The translations under genes were made by a program, and so were the position numbers. The notes beneath the pieces are model-generated. The model did no database searches. It saw only the letters and a program-made list of their open reading frames with translations, and was not told the origin of the DNA. This document shows positions 56,185-63,839 of a stretch of DNA of 64,000 nucleotides, piece after piece. The stretch spans positions 558,001-622,000 of the forward strand of contig NZ_JBITLV010000002.1 in assembly GCF_044465595.1 (NCBI RefSeq). The letters run 5' to 3'. Each line of letters begins with the position of its first letter. Position 1 is the stretch's first letter. Source of the DNA: Spongisporangium articulatum (GTDB taxonomy: Bacteria > Actinomycetota > Actinomycetes > Actinomycetales > Kineosporiaceae).

Positions 56185-57455
56185 GGAGCGGTCCTTTCCG
56201 GGGACGGTTCGGCGGCGGGTCGGCCGATCCTGCGCAGCGACGGGTCGGACAGGCACACGAACAGGACGAGGGCCGAGGCGCCGGCCATGAACAGGGCCAG
56301 TCGGTGCAGGCCGGCGGTGTCGATGCCGTGGTCGAAGAACACGGCGGTCGCGGCCGAGGAGACGATCGCGCCGAGATACATGAACGTGCGCAGCAACCCG
56401 GCCGAGGCGCCGAGCCGGGCCCGGTCGGCCTGGTGGTACAGCGCGTTCTGGTTGGCCAGGCTGGTCAGGCCCTGGGGGAGCGCGAAGATCACGCCGACAC
56501 CGAGGACCAAGCCCACGGGGGTCGAGGCGCCGAGGGTGAGCAGGGCCAGGCACCCGGCCAGTTGCGCCGCGCCGCCGACCAGCAGCTTCCACCACACCTC
56601 GGGGCGCCGCCCGGTGAGTGTCGTGACGACGATCGCGACGCCGAACACCGGCAGCAGCGCGAGCCCGGCCACCGAGGCGCTCAGCCCCCGGCCGGCCTCC
56701 AGCCACTGGGTGTACCCGTACAGGAAGGCATACGAAACCGTGTAGCTGAGCAGGGTTCTCACATAGGTGGCGACCAGCGGTGCGTTGTGCAGCAGGCCGA
56801 GGGCCGGGCCGGCCCCGCCCGCCCGAGCCGCGCGGTCGCCGTCCCGCTGCTCCCGCGGCAGGTACAGCGAGCCGAGCACCAGGCAGGTCAGCGAGAGCGG
56901 CACATTGACGGCGAACAGGGTGCGCCAGCCGCCGACATCGATCAGCAGCCCGCCCAGCGTGGGCCCGACGACGGCCACCGTCTGGGTGGAGACGGACAGG
57001 ACGGTGAGCACACCCGCCGGGCTCTCGTCGCCCGTGCGGTCACCCTCGCGACGGATCATCGTCATGGCCGCCGGGAAGCCCGCGCAGGTGCCGAAACCCA
57101 GCACCACGCGGGCGATCACGAGCGTCGGCAGGTTGGGGGCGAAGGCGCCGAGCACGCCCGCCACCCCGGTCAACGCCGTGCCGAGCAAGTACAGGCGGCG
57201 CGGCCCGAACGAGTCGACCAGGCGGCCGACCACCGGTTGCCCGACGGCCGTGGCCAGGTACAACCCGGAGACCAGCCAGGCGGTCTGGGCCGGGGGCGCC
57301 CCGAACGCGAGCCCGATCGGCACCAGGGCCACGGCGATCATCGAGGAGTTCACCGGGTTGAGCAGCGCGCCGAGGATCAGCGGCGCGAGCAGCCGGCGGT
57401 CGAACCGGCCCTCGGGCGCCGCCGTCCGCGGCAACAGCACGTCGAGCGCCGTCAC
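56181..57455 (-). CDS. MFS transporter, drug:H+ antiporter type
   Basis: 424 residues with about 12 to 14 membrane helices. The MFS motif A-like segment GQPVVGRLVDSFGPRRLYLL and the motif C-like IARVVLGFGTCAGFPAA are visible, as is VSTQTVAVVGPTLGGLLIDV. It probably pumps out a toxic compound that also inactivates the MarR repressor. GTG 57455 overlaps the MarR stop by 4 nt. The operon order is marR, MFS, isochorismatase-like, GH. Confidence 0.9.
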   Translation of the reverse strand: MTALDVLLPRTAAPEGRFDRRLLAPLILGALLNPVNSSMIAVALVPIGLAFGAPPAQTAWLVSGLYLATAVGQPVVGRLVDSFGPRRLYLLGTALTGVAGVLGAFAPNLPTLVIARVVLGFGTCAGFPAAMTMIRREGDRTGDESPAGVLTVLSVSTQTVAVVGPTLGGLLIDVGGWRTLFAVNVPLSLTCLVLGSLYLPREQRDGDRAARAGGAGPALGLLHNAPLVATYVRTLLSYTVSYAFLYGYTQWLEAGRGLSASVAGLALLPVFGVAIVVTTLTGRRPEVWWKLLVGGAAQLAGCLALLTLGASTPVGLVLGVGVIFALPQGLTSLANQNALYHQADRARLGASAGLLRTFMYLGAIVSSAATAVFFDHGIDTAGLHRLALFMAGASALVLFVCLSDPSLRRIGRPAAEPSPERTAP

Positions 57456-57907
57456 GGGGTGACCAGGCGTTCCAGCAGGGCGATCGCCTCTCGCACGGTG
57501 GCCCGCTCCGTCTCGTCGAGACGTTCCTGCATGGCGTGGGCCAGCCACTCGCGACGCGCCTCGACGTCGCCCTCGGCCCGGGCCCGACCCGCGTCGGTGA
57601 GGGTGACGAGCCGGCTGCGCCCGTCGTCCGGGCTCTGCTCACGGCGCACGAGACCTTTCTGCTCCAGCGCGGCCACCACGGTGGCCATCGACTGCGGGCG
57701 TACGCCCTCGGCGGCGGCCAGCGCGCTCGCCCCGGCCGGGCCCTCCTTGTGCAGCCGGGTCAGGGCGGCGGTCTGGGACGGTGTGAGGTCGCTGTCGCGG
57801 GCCACCTCGCGCATCCGGCGGCGTAACCGGCTGAACAGCGAGCGCAGCTCCAGCCCGGCCCGGACCGCCGATTCGGTCGGTGCCCCGGTAGGCGTGGCGG
57901 TGTCCAT
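57452..57907 (-). CDS. MarR family transcriptional regulator
   Basis: 151 residues with a winged helix-turn-helix: DLTPSQTAALTRLHKEGPAG, ALAAAEGVRPQSMATVVAAL and the wing LVRREQSPDDGRSRLVTLT. It is the first gene of the four-gene operon and probably represses it. Two palindromes, ACAGTCAAAACTGT and CAGTTGAAACTG, lie 20 and 35 bp upstream of ATG 57907 and are good operator candidates. It is divergent from the metzincin gene. Confidence 0.92.
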   Translation of the reverse strand: MDTATPTGAPTESAVRAGLELRSLFSRLRRRMREVARDSDLTPSQTAALTRLHKEGPAGASALAAAEGVRPQSMATVVAALEQKGLVRREQSPDDGRSRLVTLTDAGRARAEGDVEARREWLAHAMQERLDETERATVREAIALLERLVTP

Positions 57908-57926
57908 GCCCGGGACCGTAAAGTGC

Positions 57927-57953
57927 ACAGTCAAAACTGTCCAGTTGAAACTG
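57927..57953. promoter_or_regulatory. Two adjacent palindromes, candidate MarR operators
   Basis: ACAGT-CAAA-ACTGT at 57927-57940 and CAGTT-GA-AACTG at 57942-57953, 15 bp apart start to start, in an AT-rich stretch between the divergent genes. Confidence 0.6.
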
Positions 57954-58043
57954 AACACTCTTGCCTCGGGCGCAAACCGGCATCAAGGTGAGCCTCCGGG
58001 CGCGCGAACCGCCGCCCGGTCGGCGACGTGGGGGTGGGCGGCT

Positions 58044-58829
58044 GTGTGGTCCGGACGACGGGTGTTCGCCGTCCTGGTGCCCGTCGCCCTGGGGGCGTCG
58101 CTGCTGTCCGGAGCCGGCACCTACGTCGTGCGCAGCACCGTCCCGGAAGCGGGCGGCCAGAGGTCGTCGGGCACCCAGCCCGTCGTGGCCAGCCACGCCG
58201 AGGCCGTCGCCGTCACGCCGAAACGGTTGCTGCCCAAGGTCCCGCTGAGCACCGAGGGCTCCTACAAGTTCATCCACCGGATCTCCAAGACCAAGCCCGT
58301 CACCTGGGACCCGTGCCGCACCGTGAAGATCTACGTGAACCCGGCGAACGGTCCGTCCGACGCGGTCTCGCTGGTCAAGTACGGGGCGGCCAGGCTCCGG
58401 GCGACCACGGGCATCGACTTCCGCTACGCGGGGCAGACCAAGAAGTCCCAGAAGCGGGCCATGAAGGGCGCCCGGGACGGGGTCTGGGTGGGCTTCCACA
58501 CCGAGTCCTCCGACCGCACGCTCGCCGGGGCCACGGTCGGCTACGCGGGGGACGACGTCGACGGCGCCACCAAGGCGGACGCGAAGTACTACAAGGGCGC
58601 CGTCGTGCTGGAGAGCGAGACCTTCAAGACCCTGCGGGCCTACCGGCAGACGTCGATCGCCCGGGCCATCGTGATGCACGAGTTCGGTCACATCGCCGGG
58701 CTCGACCACGTGAACGACCCGCACCAGCTGATGTACCCCGAGACGACCCGCGACCAGCTCACCTACGGGGGCGGCGACCTGCGGGGTCTGGCCCTTCTCG
58801 GCCGGGGGACCTGCCGCACCTCCGTGTAG
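58044..58829 (+). CDS. Secreted metzincin metallopeptidase (matrixin-like)
   Basis: 261 residues. The N-terminal signal or anchor helix is RRVFAVLVPVALGASLLSGA. The catalytic domain begins about residue 85 with VTWDPCRTVKIYVNPANG and carries the zinc site HEFGHIAGLDH (HExxHxxGxxH) followed by MYPE, the Met-turn. It should cut extracellular proteins. The start is uncertain; GTG 58044 gives the most natural signal peptide, and GTG 58062 is shorter. A two-Cys pair (DPCRTV and GTCRTS) may form a disulfide. It has its own direction, divergent from marR. Confidence 0.85.
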   Translation: MWSGRRVFAVLVPVALGASLLSGAGTYVVRSTVPEAGGQRSSGTQPVVASHAEAVAVTPKRLLPKVPLSTEGSYKFIHRISKTKPVTWDPCRTVKIYVNPANGPSDAVSLVKYGAARLRATTGIDFRYAGQTKKSQKRAMKGARDGVWVGFHTESSDRTLAGATVGYAGDDVDGATKADAKYYKGAVVLESETFKTLRAYRQTSIARAIVMHEFGHIAGLDHVNDPHQLMYPETTRDQLTYGGGDLRGLALLGRGTCRTSV

Positions 58830-58915
58830 GCCGTCCGGGCGAACGCCCCGCAGGAAACGAGTCCGCGGGCCGAAGGGATTTCCGGGCTCGACCCACTCAC
58901 GACATCGGGAGTGGT

Positions 58916-59725
58916 GTGAGGAACGGCGTGACGCACGGCAGGCGGGCACTCGCGGGTGCCGTGCTCGGCGGTGCCCTGCTCGGCGGTGCGTTCGGTGGAG
59001 CGGTGGCCCTCGCGGCCCCGGCGTCCGCCGTCACGCTCGACGCCAAGATCACCCTCCCATCCGTGAAGGTGCCGGCGAAGGTGCGCGTGCCGAGCCCCGA
59101 CGTGAGCACGCCGTCCACCCCGGCCGTGCCGACGATCAAGCCGACGGTGACGCCGACGGTTCCGGACACCCGCCCGGACGTCCCGTCCGTCGACCGTCCG
59201 CCGGTCCCCGTCCGCACCGAGCCGGGCGCGGAGGTGGACGTGGACGTGGACGTGGACCCGACCACCGGGGACGGCGTCACCATCGATGGTCCCGACCCAG
59301 GTCGACCCGCGGCGCCGGACGCCGAGGGCGTCACGGTCTCGACCCGCCCGACGGCCGGATCGGCCCCTGTCGCCGCCTCCGCCGGGGCGGTCCGCGACCA
59401 CCGCCACGGTCAGCGGGTCGTGGCGCTGGAGTCGGGCGTGACCGGCGACGACGAAGGCGTCACCGGTGCGGCGAGCACCGGCGGGGAGGCCGGCACGATC
59501 TCCGACCAGTTGGTCTCCGCGGCCCGGGGGATCGGGCCGACCAATGGCGGTGTGCTGGTGGCGATCGGCCTCGCCTGGGCGGCCTGGACGTTCATGCAGC
59601 GCCGCCGGCGCCTGGCCCGCGAACGCCGCCGTGCCGAGGAGAACACGGGCTTCCTGGCCGGCGTCGACTCCGACCTGACGGGTGCGTCGGGCCTGGTCGA
59701 GCGGGAGCCGGCCGCCGTACGCTGA
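58916..59725 (+). CDS. Secreted/anchored Pro-rich protein with C-terminal membrane helix
   Basis: 269 residues. The signal peptide is RRALAGAVLGGALLGGAFGG, ending near APASAV. A long Pro/Thr/Val/Asp-rich stalk (about 35-200) includes EVDVDVDVDP and other low-complexity segments. Near the C-terminus lies one membrane helix, GGVLVAIGLAWAAWTF, followed by a basic cytoplasmic tail, QRRRRLARERRR. It probably spans the cell wall as a stalk. Function unknown; GTG 58916 or 58928 may be the start. The stop TGA overlaps the -10-like hexamer of the next gene. Confidence 0.65.
   Translation: MRNGVTHGRRALAGAVLGGALLGGAFGGAVALAAPASAVTLDAKITLPSVKVPAKVRVPSPDVSTPSTPAVPTIKPTVTPTVPDTRPDVPSVDRPPVPVRTEPGAEVDVDVDVDPTTGDGVTIDGPDPGRPAAPDAEGVTVSTRPTAGSAPVAASAGAVRDHRHGQRVVALESGVTGDDEGVTGAASTGGEAGTISDQLVSAARGIGPTNGGVLVAIGLAWAAWTFMQRRRRLARERRRAEENTGFLAGVDSDLTGASGLVEREPAAVR
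59718..59723 (+). promoter_or_regulatory. -10-like TACGCT 7 nt before ATG 59731
   Basis: TACGCT overlaps the upstream TGA stop, spacer GATCCGT, ATG; leaderless-type start. Confidence 0.5.
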
Positions 59726-59730
59726 TCCGT

Positions 59731-60255
59731 ATGACCCCGCAGGAGCTGGCCGCGCTCGCGCACCTGCGCCGGGCCCGCGACCTGATGGACCGCGAGTACG
59801 CGAAACCCTTGGACGTCCCCGCGATGGCCCGGGCCGCGTACATGTCGCCCGCGCACTTCTCCCGGCAGTTCCGCGCCGCCTACGGCGAGACCCCGTACGG
59901 CTACCTCATGACCCGGCGGATCGAGCGGGCCAAGGTCCTGCTGCGCCGGGGCGACCTGAGCGTGACGGACGTCTGCCTGGCGGTCGGCAGCACGTCGCTC
60001 GGCTCGTTCAGTGCCAAGTTCACCGAGCTGGTGGGGGAGAGCCCGAGCGCCTACAAGGCTCGCGACCACAGCGAGTCGGCGGTCGTCCTGCCGTGCATGT
60101 CGCTGCTGCGGGAGCGGCCGGTCCGGCGGACCCCCTCGGAGCTGGCCCGCGAGTCGAGCCGCGAGTCGAGCCGCGAGTCGAGCCGCGAGTCGAGCCGCGA
60201 GTCGAGCCGCGAGTCGAGCAGGAACGAAGAAGCCCTGGCTGACGTCGTCCCCTAG
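59731..60255 (+). CDS. AraC family regulator with repetitive RESS tail
   Basis: 174 residues. The AraC DNA-binding domain (1-105) has two helix-turn-helices: VPAMARAAYMSPAHFSRQFR with GETPYGYLMTRRIERAK, and LSVTDVCLAVGSTSLGSFSA with FTELVGESPSAYKA. There is no separate ligand domain. Instead, the C-terminal part (about 137-168) contains RESS repeated six times, encoded by perfect 12-bp units. The VOC gene starts 11 nt after its stop, so the regulator probably controls that gene. The tail length may vary between strains. Confidence 0.9.
   Translation: MTPQELAALAHLRRARDLMDREYAKPLDVPAMARAAYMSPAHFSRQFRAAYGETPYGYLMTRRIERAKVLLRRGDLSVTDVCLAVGSTSLGSFSAKFTELVGESPSAYKARDHSESAVVLPCMSLLRERPVRRTPSELARESSRESSRESSRESSRESSRESSRNEEALADVVP
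60148..60219 (+). repeat. Six perfect copies of a 12-bp unit in the AraC gene
   Basis: CGCGAGTCGAGC is repeated six times without change (72 bp), each encoding RESS. As each unit is a multiple of three, slippage changes the tail length without a frameshift. No CRISPR-like spacers are present. Confidence 0.9.
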
Positions 60256-60258
60256 CGT
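60253..60258 (+). promoter_or_regulatory. -10-like TAGCGT 7 nt before ATG 60266
   Basis: TAGCGT, whose TAG is the AraC stop codon, spacer TGCGGGC, ATG. The VOC gene thus seems to have its own leaderless promoter. Confidence 0.5.
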
Positions 60259-60265
60259 TGCGGGC

Positions 60266-60670
60266 ATGGACATCCAGCTCTCGCACTGCTTCGTCACCGT
60301 CCACGACCCCGACCTGGCGATCGCGTTCTACCGCGACGTGCTGGGCCTGGAGGTCACCGCCGACGCGTCGAACGGCGGCCACCGCTGGGTGACCGTGCAG
60401 TCGCCGACCCAGGCGGGAGTCCAGATCGTGCTCACCGAACCGCACGGCGGCCGCTCGCAGGCCGACGGCGATGCGCTGATGGAACTGCTGACGAAGGGCT
60501 CACTGAACGCGGTGGCCTTCGCCACCGATGACCTCGACGGGCTGTTCGAGAAGGTCCAGGCCGCGGGGACCGAGGTGCTGCAGGAGCCGATGGAGCAGTT
60601 CTGGGGTCAGCGGGACTGCGCGTTCCGGGACCCGAGCGGCAACATGATCCGGATCAACGAGAAGCGCTGA
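60266..60670 (+). CDS. VOC family protein (glyoxalase/extradiol-like)
   Basis: 134 residues in two VOC halves: LSHCFVTVHDPDLAIAFYRD and VTADASNGGHRWVTVQSP, then NAVAFATDDLDGLFEKVQAA and FRDPSGNMIRIN. Both metal-ligand candidates, H7 at the start and the Glu equivalent near the end, are plausible. It lies 11 nt after an AraC gene, a frequent AraC-VOC pairing in actinomycetes. Substrate unknown. Its last 17 bp overlap the convergent acyltransferase gene. Confidence 0.88.
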   Translation: MDIQLSHCFVTVHDPDLAIAFYRDVLGLEVTADASNGGHRWVTVQSPTQAGVQIVLTEPHGGRSQADGDALMELLTKGSLNAVAFATDDLDGLFEKVQAAGTEVLQEPMEQFWGQRDCAFRDPSGNMIRINEKR

Positions 60671-61781
60671 CCTCTGGTGCGGCGGGCGGCGCCGGCTCGG
60701 CGCCCGGGCGCCGGTCGAGGAACCGGCGCTCGACGAACCGGTACGACAGCGCCGCGCACGCCAGGGTCAGCGCGAAGGTCAGCGCGATCTGCGCGGCCCA
60801 GCGCAGCCCGGTGTACTCGCCGACCAGCATCATGAGCGGCAGGTGGAACAGGTAGAACCCGTAGGAGATCCGGCCGAGGCCGACCAACGGGCGCAGGGAC
60901 AGCAGCCGGGTGATCGGTCCGGGGCCCGCGGCGAGGGCGACCACCAGGGCGCCGGTCAGCAGGGCGACCGCCATGATCTGCGCGGGCATCCAGGTGCTCA
61001 TCCCGGCGGGGCCGATGGTCAGGCCCAGCAGGCCCAGCCCGGCGAGGGCCACGACCGGCACCCCGAGCGGGAACCACCGGGAAATGCCCACCGGAAAAGG
61101 CTTCTCGCGACCGGCCAGCCAGGCGGCCACGGCGCAGCCGAGCAGCAACTCCCCGGCCCGCGTCCAGGGCAGGACGTACGTGGCGGGTGGCCCGCCGGCC
61201 CGCGGCTGGGTGGTGAGGACCAGCAGCAACCACGAGACCGTCGTCCCGGCCAGCGCCCACCGCAGGACGGAACCTCCCCGGCGCAGCACGAGAATCAGCA
61301 CCAGCGGCCAGATCAGGTAGAACTGCTCCTCCACCGCCAGGCTCCAGGTGTGCAGGAACGCGCCGTGGGTGTCGCCGGTGAACCCGGCCACCAGGTCCTG
61401 CACGTAGAGACCCGTGTACAGCGCCGTGCGCACGTACCCGGCCGCGGTGCCGCCGTCGCCGAAGAACGGTGCGAAGAACGCGCAGCCCACGAGCAGGACC
61501 AGCAGGGCGGGGTAGAGCCGGCGCGCCCGCCGTACGTAGAACCGGCCCAGGGCCAGGCGTCCCGCGGCCGCCCATTCGCGCAGCAGGATCGTCGTGATCA
61601 GGTACCCGGACAGCACGAAGAAGACGCCGACCCCGATCCAGCCGCCCGCCAGCGGCCCCCAGCCGGTGTGGGACCCGAACACCGCGAGCACGGCCAGCGC
61701 GCGCAGGCCGTCCAGTTCGGGTCTGTACCCCACCCGGTCCCATGAGCGGGACGTCCCGCGCGGGTCGATCTTTCGCAACAT
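60654..61781 (-). CDS. Acyltransferase family 3 (OafA/YrhL-like) membrane protein
   Basis: 375 residues with about ten membrane helices. It opens RVGYRPELDGLRALAVLAVF with the family RPELDGLRA motif and GVFFVLSGYLITTIL. It also has TWSLAVEEQFYLIWPLVLIL (WSLAVEEQFY motif) in the middle. Such enzymes O-acylate cell-surface sugars or lipids. ATG 61781 is used. Two 16-bp direct repeats 25-61 bp upstream may regulate it. The C-terminus overlaps the VOC gene convergently. Confidence 0.9.
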   Translation of the reverse strand: MLRKIDPRGTSRSWDRVGYRPELDGLRALAVLAVFGSHTGWGPLAGGWIGVGVFFVLSGYLITTILLREWAAAGRLALGRFYVRRARRLYPALLVLLVGCAFFAPFFGDGGTAAGYVRTALYTGLYVQDLVAGFTGDTHGAFLHTWSLAVEEQFYLIWPLVLILVLRRGGSVLRWALAGTTVSWLLLVLTTQPRAGGPPATYVLPWTRAGELLLGCAVAAWLAGREKPFPVGISRWFPLGVPVVALAGLGLLGLTIGPAGMSTWMPAQIMAVALLTGALVVALAAGPGPITRLLSLRPLVGLGRISYGFYLFHLPLMMLVGEYTGLRWAAQIALTFALTLACAALSYRFVERRFLDRRPGAEPAPPAAPEVSASR

Positions 61782-61805
61782 TGCGCCCGACGCTAGGCGG
61801 CCGCC

Positions 61806-61842
61806 CCTGAGAGGTCGCTGATCCAGCCTGAGAGGTTGCTGA
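61806..61842. repeat. Two 16-bp direct repeats spaced 21 bp upstream of the acyltransferase
   Basis: CCTGAGAGGTCGCTGA (61806-61821) and CCTGAGAGGTTGCTGA (61827-61842) differ at one base. The 21-bp spacing is two helix turns, typical of a dimeric regulator. They lie 25-61 bp before ATG 61781 on the minus strand. Confidence 0.6.
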
Positions 61843-61897
61843 AAGAGCAGGTGGCCGGGCGCTAAAGGCCGGTGGCCCGGCCGCCGACGACAGGGGA

Positions 61898-63217
61898 GTG
61901 GACGTCCCACAGCGTGCTCGTGCCGCGGTCCGCCCGGGCGAACTCGCGGCCGTCCACACCTGGCTGCACCTGGCCGACGCGCTCGACCTCGTCGAGCTGA
62001 CTCTCGCGCTGGCCGACCTCCTCAACACGCTGGACCCGGAGTGGGAGCCGGCCCCCGACCTGCGTCCCCGCGCCCTCCTGTTGGCCGGGCGCCCCGGTGC
62101 GGCGGCGGAGGCCCTGCCGAGCGGCGGGTTCCCGGACGCCGGACCGCTGAGCTACGAGGCCTGCCTGCAGGCCGCGGTGTTCGCCGCGCTCGGGGACGAC
62201 GAGGCCTACCGGCTGCTGCAGGCGGCGGTCCGCGAGACCACCGACGCCGGACCTGCGCCGGTGCACCTGATGTACCTGGCCGCGACGGCTGCCACGTCGC
62301 GCGGCGACCACGCGGTCGCCGACCCGCTGTGGGTCCAGATCGCCGAGCTGGAGCCCTTCGTCACCGACTATGCGGCCGCCCGGTTCGTGGCCGCTCGCGT
62401 CGCCGCCCGGACCGGTCCGGGCCGCGACCGGGCCACCCTGCTGCGGGCTCTCGCCCGCCGGCTGGACCACCTGGTGCCGGCGAACTCCGACCCGGAACCG
62501 GTGCTCAGCGTCGTCCGGCTGCTGCGGGAGCGCGGGGACGACGCCGGGGCGGCCCTGTTCCTCCTGGCCGCCTACCGCCGGGTGCCGGTGCCGTCGACGC
62601 CGTTGCGCGACCTGATCGCCGAACTCGGCCCACCGATGCCGGGCCGGCACCGCTGGCGGAGCGGCTGGCCGCGGATGGACGGTCCGGATCGGGCTGCGCG
62701 CCAGTGGATCTCGGCCCGCGACGTACCTCGCGCGCGGGCCCGCAGCTGGTCGTTGCCGCTGCTCGGCGCCGGCGTCGGGCTGTACCTCGGGCTCCTCGGC
62801 ATGACGGGTTACCTGCAGCACTTCGACGGGGTGCCGGTCTGGCGCCAGGCGCTGACCTGGGTGCTCGGCCTGGCCGTCGCGCCCGCGCTGGGCTGGCTGT
62901 CGGTCCGCCGGCTGGTGCGGGTGTGGCCGGGCCTGCTGACCCGCCGGCTGGCGCCCGGGCCGGTGACCTCGGCGCCGGAGCCGCCCGCGCTGGCCGACCT
63001 GGCGGGGTGTCAGTGCCTCAGCGTGCGCGCCCTGCGCGGGCTGGGCGGCGACCGCTACGCCGCCGAGCACCTCGTCGCGGCCGACAGCGGGTTACCGGTC
63101 GGGCGGCTCGCCCACCCGGTGCGCGTGCTGGCCTGTCCGAACACGGGCATCCTCTGGCTCGCTGTCGATTCCGTCACCGGGGCGACCATGCACCTGCTGC
63201 GCGGCGTGACTCCCTAG
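61898..63217 (+). CDS. Hypothetical protein with TPR-like region and two membrane helices
   Basis: 439 residues. The first 240 are helical and Ala/Leu-rich in repeating units (for example LHLADALDLVELTLALADLL, AYRLLQAAVRETTDAGPAPV), consistent with TPR-like helical hairpins. Two membrane helices follow: WSLPLLGAGVGLYLGLLGM and ALTWVLGLAVAPALGWLSV. A C-terminal globular part has CQCLSVRALRGLGGDRYA. No family known. GTG 61898 has GGGGA directly upstream. Its stop TAG shares the CTAG with the convergent DUF202 stop. Confidence 0.65.
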   Translation: MDVPQRARAAVRPGELAAVHTWLHLADALDLVELTLALADLLNTLDPEWEPAPDLRPRALLLAGRPGAAAEALPSGGFPDAGPLSYEACLQAAVFAALGDDEAYRLLQAAVRETTDAGPAPVHLMYLAATAATSRGDHAVADPLWVQIAELEPFVTDYAAARFVAARVAARTGPGRDRATLLRALARRLDHLVPANSDPEPVLSVVRLLRERGDDAGAALFLLAAYRRVPVPSTPLRDLIAELGPPMPGRHRWRSGWPRMDGPDRAARQWISARDVPRARARSWSLPLLGAGVGLYLGLLGMTGYLQHFDGVPVWRQALTWVLGLAVAPALGWLSVRRLVRVWPGLLTRRLAPGPVTSAPEPPALADLAGCQCLSVRALRGLGGDRYAAEHLVAADSGLPVGRLAHPVRVLACPNTGILWLAVDSVTGATMHLLRGVTP

Positions 63218-63561
63218 CCGAGGACGTCACGGAGCAGTAGGGCACCGACGGCCACCGACAGGACGACGGCGCCCAGCACGATCGCGTCGGGCGCCAGCCC
63301 GCGCCGGGGCAACCGGTTGGCGCGGATCGCCGCATCGGCCGCCCGGTAGCGCCACCACCCCGTGAGGTGGCACGCCAGCCCGACCGCGATCAGGCCGAGA
63401 GAGATCGACTCCTGGGCGTCGAGCTGGTTTCCGAACTGGAACGTCGCCACCCCGGCGGCCTGCAGCGCGAGCCCCGTACGCAGCCAGGCCAGCAGGGTCC
63501 GCTCGTTGGCCAGCAGGAAGCGGGCGTCCGGGTCCCGACGGTCGGCGGGGTCGTCGTCCAC
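63214..63561 (-). CDS. DUF202 family small membrane protein
   Basis: 115 residues. The DUF202 signature is RFLLANERTLLAWLRTGLAL with the conserved NERT and WLRT segments. Three helices follow: AGVATFQFGNQ with the next segment, SLGLIAVGLACHLTGWW, and a C-terminal AIVLGAVVLSVAVGALLL. Found widely in actinomycetes next to transporters; function unknown. The start is GTG 63561. It is convergent with the preceding gene; the stops overlap. Confidence 0.88.
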   Translation of the reverse strand: MDDDPADRRDPDARFLLANERTLLAWLRTGLALQAAGVATFQFGNQLDAQESISLGLIAVGLACHLTGWWRYRAADAAIRANRLPRRGLAPDAIVLGAVVLSVAVGALLLRDVLG

Positions 63562-63660
63562 GAACGCTGGTCTACCGGACGGCGAGGCCGTCCGCCCTCC
63601 GTGACGCGCGGAAACCGTGGCTTGCCGAGCTGGTCGCCGTTCCGTGGCCTTACCTGCCGC

Positions 63661-63730
63661 GCTATGCCCTGCTTGCGGGGGTGGTCAACCGACCAGGAGG
63701 CCATATTCACCCCCACAAGCGGGGCATAGC
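63661..63730. repeat. Long palindrome between DUF202 and YCII-like genes
   Basis: Arms 63661-63683 and 63708-63730 match at 21 of 23 positions. The left arm begins GCTATGCCCTGCTTGCGGGG. Inside the loop a second small hairpin, TGGTC-AACC-GACCA (63682-63695), is possible. It lies in a 278-bp gene-free gap between divergent genes, so it is not a simple terminator for either. It could be a mobile palindromic unit or a regulatory site. Confidence 0.75.
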
Positions 63731-63839
63731 AGCGTGGTGAGAAATGTTCGGAAGCCCGTGTCCGGATCGCGGGTGGTCGTTCGACGGGTGGACGAGGCAG
63801 GGTGAGGCGCCCGGCCCGAACCCCGAGGAGGGACCCACG

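Noticed and set aside
56304..57957. Long plus-strand frame leading into the metzincin gene
   Set aside because: The first part is the antisense of the MFS and MarR genes. Only the segment after about 58044 has a signal peptide and family motifs.
60148..60219. CRISPR-like repeat
   Set aside because: Units are 12 bp, contiguous, without spacers and in frame with the AraC gene.
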